The notes beneath the pieces were generated by a model. That model did not search any database and was not told the origin of the DNA. It worked only from the letters and a program-made list of their open reading frames with translations. From positions 20,797,501 through 20,861,500 of the forward strand of contig CM072801.1 in assembly GCA_037013495.1 (NCBI GenBank): 64,000 nucleotides of DNA. The letters run 5' to 3'. Both the position numbers and the translations under genes were made by a program. The stretch's first letter is position 1. Each line of letters starts with the position of its first letter. This document shows, one piece after another, positions 57,651 through 64,000 of this stretch. This DNA comes from Hippophae tibetana. Lineage: Eukaryota > Streptophyta > Magnoliopsida > Rosales > Elaeagnaceae.

Positions 57651-59799
57651 TTATAAAAATTCAAACAATTCATAAAAAATATATGTTCACCCTTTTTTAC
57701 TATAATTTTATATTTTAATATTTTAACCCCAAAAGTAATATTTAACTCTTTACTTGTCCTCAAATAAATTCAAATTTAACTAGATAAAATGACATGGTGG
57801 TATATTCATATATATATATTTACTATTCCTCTTGATATATGTACAATTCTAATATAAGGAGATTCACATATCCATCAATCAACGTTCCATCAATACAAGA
57901 ATATACAAGATTTTTGATGAATTCATTCATGTGTGTGTTGCACATGATATCATCCAATGCACTCATTAAATCAACCTATATAAGCATGATAATTAATTCA
58001 TTTTAAGAACAAATCTATTAAATATATTTTTCACATCCCTATCCACTAATATAAATATGTACTTAGCTAAAGATCAATAAGGGTTTTTCATGCTTGTAAT
58101 GTAGAGCTTAAATGGGGGTTGATAAATGAAGACATTTAGGCTCTTTTCACTTCTTAGTTTTCTTTTTTATTCATCATGCATTTTTTTAAGTATAATTGAG
58201 ATTTTACTTGATATTTTAATACATCATATTTTACCATTCTTTTCATATTCTTTTATTCCACTTTTTTTTTGTAACCAATTTTATTTTCTTTTTCTTTAGA
58301 GGGATAATTGTGTTGTTAATTTTTATTTTTTTCATAAGGTGCATTACATTTTATCTTACTTTATAGCTTAACACATAATTGCATTTTTTTTTCTTTTCAT
58401 ACAAGATAAAGGTGTAAGGGTAAAGGTAATGTTTATTGGTTAAGCACAAAACGTGGATTAAAGATATGAAATGTTCTTTGTTAGGCTCAAATGGGTGACT
58501 ACAGATATTAACAATAATTAACTTAAAAGCCTCAATCGATACAAATAAGGCTTAATTCATTTTTCTTGCTAAATATTATTTAAATTTTTGCCTAAAAAGA
58601 TGATCAAATAAATTCTAAAACATGGTAGATATCATCAACTCACTACAAATTTCCTCTCAATAAGAACACCAAAATCTATCATGAACATGTACATAAAAAT
58701 TTGAATCAATCTAATTAAAACTAGCAAGCATATCATATAATTAATGTTAGTATCTTAACGAGTATATTACATTCCTTATCCTAGTCATGACAATCAATTT
58801 TTTATCATTGAGTTCATATGTTTCATAGCAAGTATGCAAGCATTTGGTTTTCATATATTTATCAATTTATACCCAAATCATGATTAAAAACATACTAATT
58901 TTTTTCCTAAAAATTGAAAGTGCGTACTAAATACTAAAGTAGAGAATGAAATTTTTTCCTCCAAATTTAAATTACACATTATTCTCAATGTGCACATATA
59001 AATATAAAAAAGTAAAAGAAAAGAAAACTTTATTCATCCTAGCACACCACATTTGTCATTGAAACGATCAATCTTGTTGTACCATTGCTCTCTACAATTC
59101 ACCTACAAAACAAAAACAATAAAAATATAAGTAAAATAACGTTGGGTTGCCCCCCAACCAGTGTTACGTTTAACGTCCTTAACTAGATGGTCATATCAAC
59201 TCCTAAGGTACATACCTTTATGTCCATTTATTATTGAGTTTTCCCATAAACAATTTAAGTCTTGAGTTATTCAATTATAATTTATGTTCTAGTTTAAAAA
59301 CACTGTGATCAATTCTCTTATCATGCCATATTTTTATTTTCTTTTTTGTATTTTTGGCATTCTTATAAGCGAATATAGCAAATCTAATTTATGTATTTGT
59401 AGCATCTTGTTCACCTCCCTATTAGACTCTTCTACTTGCCCACTTGATTAGAGATGATAGGGTAAAGGTGTGAGGTCTAACCTTGATGACCCTTCAATAG
59501 ATTATTTAAGCTTAAAACCTATCTCAAAACTCTCTATAACAACATTAGGTATACACATGGGAGGTGTAGTCTCCAAATAGTTCACACAGTCAATAAAATC
59601 AATCATAAATTCCATACTTTCAAAATTAAAATAGATTAAGTTGTTTCTTAGTGAGTTTACTTCATTGTTCATAGCATTATGTGTAATAGTCTTAAGTATG
59701 AGCGACTCAATAGCTTTTTTTAAATTATCATCATGATTAGTAGCATATATCCTAAAATATTCATTAACATTATATTAGGGGGTTCAAATGCTTTAAAAA
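57651..59799 (-). other. Athila-like element, region with no readable domains
   Basis: AT-rich. Only the GGTTGCC-type motif near 59145 and scattered T runs are notable. Expected RT and integrase are not recognisable. Confidence 0.45.
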
Positions 59800-60346
59800 C
59801 TATAAATGTTACTTATTCATCTTACTCTCATTTTTGTACATCAATGAGTGTTTTTCTAGTTCTAAGAATGGACGACTAAGTATGATAGAAATGTTATGGT
59901 CATCTTCTATGTCTAGTACAATGAAATCCACCTGATAGATGAACTAGTCTACTTTTACTAGTATATCTTATACTACACCCTAGGTCCCTTAATTGATCTA
60001 TTTACCATTTGTAATGTTATTGAAATGGGTTAGCTTTACCAACCCTCAATCTCTTGAAGATCGATAATGGAATATGGTTAATGCTTGAACCTAAGTCACA
60101 TAGTGTTTTTTCAAAGTTCATGTTCCCAATTATGAAAGGAATGTCAAAGCTACCCAGATCTTTCATTTTTTTGGGTAGTTTTCTAGAAAGGATAGCATTA
60201 TAACTTTCAGTCAAGGTTATTGTTTCATTATCTTCAAGCCTTTTTTTCTTAGACAGGATGTCGTTCAAAAATTTGGCATAAGAAGACACTTTTTCAAGTG
60301 CATCTACAAATGATATATTTATGTGTAGCTTCTTGAAGACTTCCAA
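59800..60346 (-). pseudogene. Athila-like gag end and protease
   Basis: Frame 60346-60017: EVFKKLHINISFVDALEKVS, SYAKFLNDILSKKKRLED, AILSRKLPKKMKDLGSFDIP and FEKTLCDLGSSINHIPLSIF, where D-L-G-S stands at the retropepsin active site of Athila elements. After a stop the text continues in VDFIVLDIEDDHNISIILSR near 59945-59880. Confidence 0.9.
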
Positions 60347-60349
60347 GAA

Positions 60350-61780
60350 TTTTGAAAACTGTATGTCTAACTTTTACTTTTGCAGTCTTCGAGGGAAAGA
60401 AATAGTAGGTTTGTAGAGGTTGTTCCTTTTTAGCTAAATTATTTCCTTTTTGTTGCTTTGTTTATAAGTAGAAATTGAAACTTTAGATTGTACCTTAGGT
60501 GATTATTTTGCTTCCTTGTTATCAACTCTCTTGTTTTTCACTTTATCATAATTATTTTTTTGTTCTTGAATTAGCTCATCCTTAATCTAACTTTCTTTCT
60601 TTGTTCCTTGTGAGCTTCTTCAAGATATTTACTGCTTCTCAATGATATAACATTAGCATTTTTTGAGGATTAGCCATTGGTTGAGAGGAAAGTTTACCAG
60701 ATCCTTGTGATAGTACCTTGTTAAAATTGAGCAATGTTGAATGCTATAGTACTTATCAAATCCTTTAAAGATTTACCTTGAGGTAGAGGAGGATTTTGTG
60801 GTCTCACTTGATAAGGTTGTTGGTCTCTTGGAAAAGGACAACCTAATGGATTAACAAGGGGAAGCTGCTTGATTGTCTCCAAAATAGCTAAAGTTAAGAT
60901 GATTCCTCAAACCAAGATTGTAAGTGTTAGAGTATGGATCATATATTTGCATTTTTTGTCCTTGGTATCCCCCCATAGTATTTTCTTATTCAACATTAGG
61001 ATCTTGAATAGTATGACACATGTCTGTTGGATGTCCAATGTTATTGCAAATTCCATATGCTTTAACTTGTTTGAATTCTAATTATTGCATAATTGAAGTG
61101 AGGGTGTTCAATTGTTGTTTAATATTACTAAGAACTCTAACTTTATTGACCTTCTATGGTGGGTTAGAACGGATGCCAAACTGTTAAGCATTTGCAGCCA
61201 TAGTGGCAATCAAACTCCTTATAGTTTCATGATTCTTATTAACTAAAGCTCTACCATTTGCTACATCTATCATGTTTCTATCTATGGGCATCAATCCCTC
61301 GTAGAAGTATTAATGGATTAAGAATTTCACAAAATTTCTTGAACCGCTCCCACTACTCATATAGATTTTCCCTATTATATTGTTGAATACAACAAATTTA
61401 TTTTTTTGATTAGATTGACCTAGAAGATGGAAAATATTTCTCCAAAAAAAGCTATTTCAACTCATTCTAACTATTTATAGCTCCATATGGTAAGTAGTAC
61501 AACCACTTTTTAACACTATTCACTAAAGAGAATGGAAATGCTATGAGTTTTACCCTTTCCTTAATAGTGCCATTTGGTTTCATGCTAGAATAGACCACAT
61601 GAAATTCCTTTAAATGTTTGTTTAGATCCTTGTTAACTAGACCTCAAAAAGTAGGTAAGAGATGAATCATGACAGATTTTAATTCAAGAGCATTACTTAT
61701 TGTCATTGTATTGAATGCATAATGGTTGTTGATCTAAAGTTGGTGTGACCATCTCCCTAAGAGTTTAATTAAAATTATTC
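60350..61780 (-). pseudogene. Athila-like gag
   Basis: Many stops, but blocks are clear in the region 61680-61460: MIHLLPTF, LVNKDLNKHLKEFHVVYSSM and KPNGTIKERVKLIAFPFSLV, then WLYYLP, typical of Athila gag. The remaining 60350-61150 region matches the low-complexity gag C-terminus. Confidence 0.78.
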
Positions 61781-62048
61781 ACAACTATTTTTACATAGAT
61801 AGAATGATCCTAATCGTGCTTGAAATTAGAAGATTTTTCTAAATTGTTTGCTTAAGAAATTATACAATATGTGAACTTGATCTCAGATTGTAGACTTTGA
61901 AAAGAAAATAAAGATTAGAAACAAATTAAATAAATATAAAACAAAAACAAATATGAACAAATAAAAATAAAAATAAAAAATTGTTTTTATTTTTAATACA
62001 AAATACTTAAAATTAAATAAAAGTAAATAATAGTTAATTTAACGAAAT

Positions 62049-62068
62049 TCCCCGACAATATAGTGTTA
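62049..62068 (-). other. Decayed PBS of the Athila-like element
   Basis: Plus-strand TTCCCCGACAATATAGTGTT resembles the reverse of the Athila PBS TGGCGCCGTTGCCGGGG, with the CpG-rich part lost. Confidence 0.55.
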
Positions 62069-63100
62069 AAAATTAATGCGTTTAGATAAATAGTCAATTT
62101 AAATCTTATTTTAAATGATTTAAGATGTCATAAATTAATATATAACAAATAAGTGTCTTTCGCACAAAGAATTTTGAAAACTAACTCCTAATTATTAAGT
62201 AGGGGTTTTAGTTTTGTAAACTGAACATTAAATCTATCAATTAAAGACTAATAAAGATAAAAATAAGATCTAAAGATTATGATAAAGATATTAATAAAAG
62301 AACAATCATAGGATCATTATCCACCACTAGCATATATTACAAATAAAAATATATATACCAATTTAGAGAAATTTACAAGTTTAAAAGTCTCAAAATTTTC
62401 TTACATGTTTGTTGAATTAAACAAGCTCTTAATTCAAATTTTTTTAATAAAAAATATAGAATAAATTCTCTAAATTTAATCTATCAAAAACATTCAATTT
62501 CAATAATTAAATTGGATTAAGATTAAACACACATGTTCGGTTTATGAATATAATATTGTAATTTATATATAAAGCTTTGAAATCACTCATAATTAAATAT
62601 AAAATTAGTTACTTATAAAAATAATAAATTCAAAATATTATGCTTGATAACAATAAAAGAAAGAACAAGAAATCTTAAGATTTGTGTTCTTAAATATGAT
62701 CTTAAACTCCTTTTATTACCTCTTGAATTTTTTTTTCTTAATTATTGTATTAAGTTATAATTCTGTAATTTTTTTGATTTTTTCTCTTAATTATCGTACA
62801 ATTCTAATACTAATTGTATTTTATAGGGTGTTGTTTTGTATTTATATCAAAAAATTTGATCTATTTTAAAGTTATATCAAGATTGTACGCAAAAAATGAT
62901 AGGCAGTTCGCACAAAATTCTTGCTTAGGATATACATGTGACACTTGTCAACTCTGGAATTAAGAGTGAAAAAGTATCATACGTTGGAGTTAGTGAGGTT
63001 GATATACTATAAAATGATAGGTCGTATAGGGCTAAATATATCCACAGATATTTATGAGTATATTCACCTTTTAAATTAAAATTATAAAAAATTCATGTTC
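62069..63100 (-). repeat. Probable 5' LTR of the Athila-like element
   Basis: Lies directly beyond the PBS. Contains AAATAAGTGTCTTTCGCACA near 62145, related to the motif in the solo LTR. The outer boundary was not found. Confidence 0.45.
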
Positions 63101-63300
63101 CGATGGGCACTAACTTCCTAGAATCTGTGTACTTAAGATTACAGGTTTAAAGTTGGATACGAATTAAAAAAATGCCTGTAATTTGATGCAGTGTCGACAA
63201 TCTCACTCACTAGAGATCCACAAGCAGATATCCTGAAATGTCTTGTAACTTCCGTTAAACTATGCACACTACAAACAACAATTTTATTTTATTTCATTAT

Positions 63301-63304
<4 letters not shown>

Positions 63305-63341
<37 letters not shown>
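63305..63341. repeat. (AT)n microsatellite
   Basis: About 37-bp perfect AT run, third such tract in the window. Confidence 0.95.
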
Positions 63342-63345
<4 letters not shown>

Positions 63346-63651
63346 TAAAAAATTGATATAAAAATGTGTACAAAATAACATTTAATTTTAAATTAAAATA
63401 ATTAAATAAAATATATTTAAAAAAAAAGTGTCTATAATCTCACCGTACCAGACCCAAATGGTCGAACATTGGCATGTTTTAATGTTCGATCCTAAATCTT
63501 AACTTAATATCTTATAAATACTTTGAAAGATATGTTTTTAAATAACGTGGAACAATTGGGTAAATTCACAATATGTATTTTTCATTTTTTTTTCTTAGAA
63601 TATTTACAACAAGTACTAAGGGATGGTTTGTTTTCCTCGCAAACGGCAGTA

Positions 63652-63666
63652 ATGGCAGCAAGATAA
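63652..63666 (+). promoter_or_regulatory. Short upstream ORF before the oxygenase start
   Basis: ATGGCAGCAAGATAA encodes four residues and stops 5 bp before the main ATG. If the transcript starts upstream of 63652, it could lower initiation at the main start. Confidence 0.4.
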
Positions 63667-63671
63667 AAGCA

Positions 63672-63985
63672 ATGGCCGACAGCAATCACCCACGCCTCAT
63701 ACTCCACAATTTCATATCCTTCGAAGAATGCAAGGTATATCTGTCTTCTTTTACCTGGGTTTTTCTTTTCTCTTTCCCTAATTGATTTCTTGGATTTTTT
63801 TATGCATTGAAAAGAGTAAATTATGAGTGTTAGTTAAGTGCACATCTGATCAGTTCAGGAACTGGAGTTTATTCACAAGAGTTGCAGTACGGTGGGTTAC
63901 AGATCCAATGTTTTCTCAACTACACTTTCCCATCTCATTGCTACTAACTCTGCACATCTCGTCACGCCTTTCATCCCCATCAGAG
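63672..63985 (+). CDS. 2-oxoglutarate/Fe(II)-dependent oxygenase, first two exons (partial)
   Basis: Start of a gene that runs off the right edge. Exon 1 is 63672-63734 (MADSNHPRLILHNFISFEEC then K), ending at the donor GTATAT. Exon 2 is 63859-63985, after TTCAG, encoding ELEFIHKSCSTVGYRSNVFS then TTLSHLIATNSAHLVTPFIP, ending at the donor GTATTT. The N-terminus matches the plant oxygenase family of Arabidopsis At1g22950 (prolyl 4-hydroxylase-like fold). The iron ligands HxD...H lie downstream and are not in the window. A five-codon upstream ORF (63652-63666) ends 5 bp before the start codon. Substrate unknown. Confidence 0.85.
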
Positions 63986-64000
63986 GTATTTTGAAAACCC

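Larger units (their letters stand above)
56260..63100 (-). mobile_element. Athila-like Ty3/gypsy retrotransposon, 3' part degenerate
   Basis: Minus-strand element identified by its gag (61780-60350), protease (60346-59800) and a decayed Asp-type PBS (62068-62049). Sequence of the type GGTTGCCCCCCAACCAGTG at 59145 is characteristic of the Athila region near the 3' end. LTR-like sequence lies on both sides: about 56260-57650 and 62069-63100. RT, RNase H and integrase were not found, so it is deleted or unreadable there. Ends are approximate. Confidence 0.7.

Noticed and set aside
1..64000. Possible endogenous pararetrovirus, CRISPR array, tRNA or rRNA genes
   Set aside because: All retroelement parts fit Ty1/copia or Ty3/gypsy order with LTRs. 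No regularly spaced short repeats, tRNA A/B box pairs or rRNA-like stretches were noticed.

Overview
The window is nuclear DNA of a flowering plant, most likely a eudicot. It is AT-rich, its genes contain introns, and it is full of decayed plant LTR retrotransposons (Ty1/copia, Tat-like, Athila-like and chromovirus Ty3/gypsy) and DNA transposons. I could not fix the species. No bacterial, organellar, CRISPR, tRNA or rRNA feature was recognised.

Layout. (a) 1-13.4 kb is a nested transposon stack: one old plus-strand Ty3/gypsy pol is split into three pieces by two minus-strand Ty1/copia elements, copia-A (1547-6970) and copia-B (7649-13324). Both have LTRs, PBS, PPT and near-matching 5-bp target duplications. 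(b) 13.4-20.5 kb is AT-rich and holds an hAT relic with an A-rich array, an (ATT)n tract, a likely Athila/Tat-type solo LTR carrying five perfect CACGTG motifs, and a minisatellite. (c) 21.4-22.8 kb holds an intact intronless UGT78-like flavonoid 3-O-glycosyltransferase. (d) 24.5-30.1 kb is a decayed Tat-like retrotransposon on the minus strand. (e) 32.5-33.2 kb holds a two-exon gene for a four-helix membrane protein of unknown function, followed by an RNase H-like fragment. (f) 35.8-40.9 kb is an LTR-bounded but stop-ridden chromovirus. (g) 40.9-45.0 kb holds the 3' end of an unidentified plus-strand gene, converging on a minus-strand FAR1-domain (FRF-type) gene. (h) 45-50 kb is a gene-poor AT desert. 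(i) 50.7-52.1 kb is a non-autonomous element with long terminal inverted repeats. (j) 52.8-53.3 kb encodes the ferredoxin-like bridge subunit of mitochondrial complex I. (k) 55.5-63.1 kb is a Tat-like fragment invaded by an Athila-like element. (l) The right edge holds the first two exons of a 2-oxoglutarate/Fe(II) oxygenase.

The host genes are functionally unrelated (flavonoid glycosylation, respiration, transcription, a predicted hydroxylase) and do not form a pathway. The main interest lies in how the transposons have shaped them: a G-box-rich LTR about 1.2 kb upstream of the glycosyltransferase, a chromovirus sitting at what may be a splice acceptor, a FAR1-type gene whose start codon appears to be assembled across an intron and whose last exon has an early stop, and stop codons in the retroelements that look like products of cytosine deamination. 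I found no clearly new molecular system.
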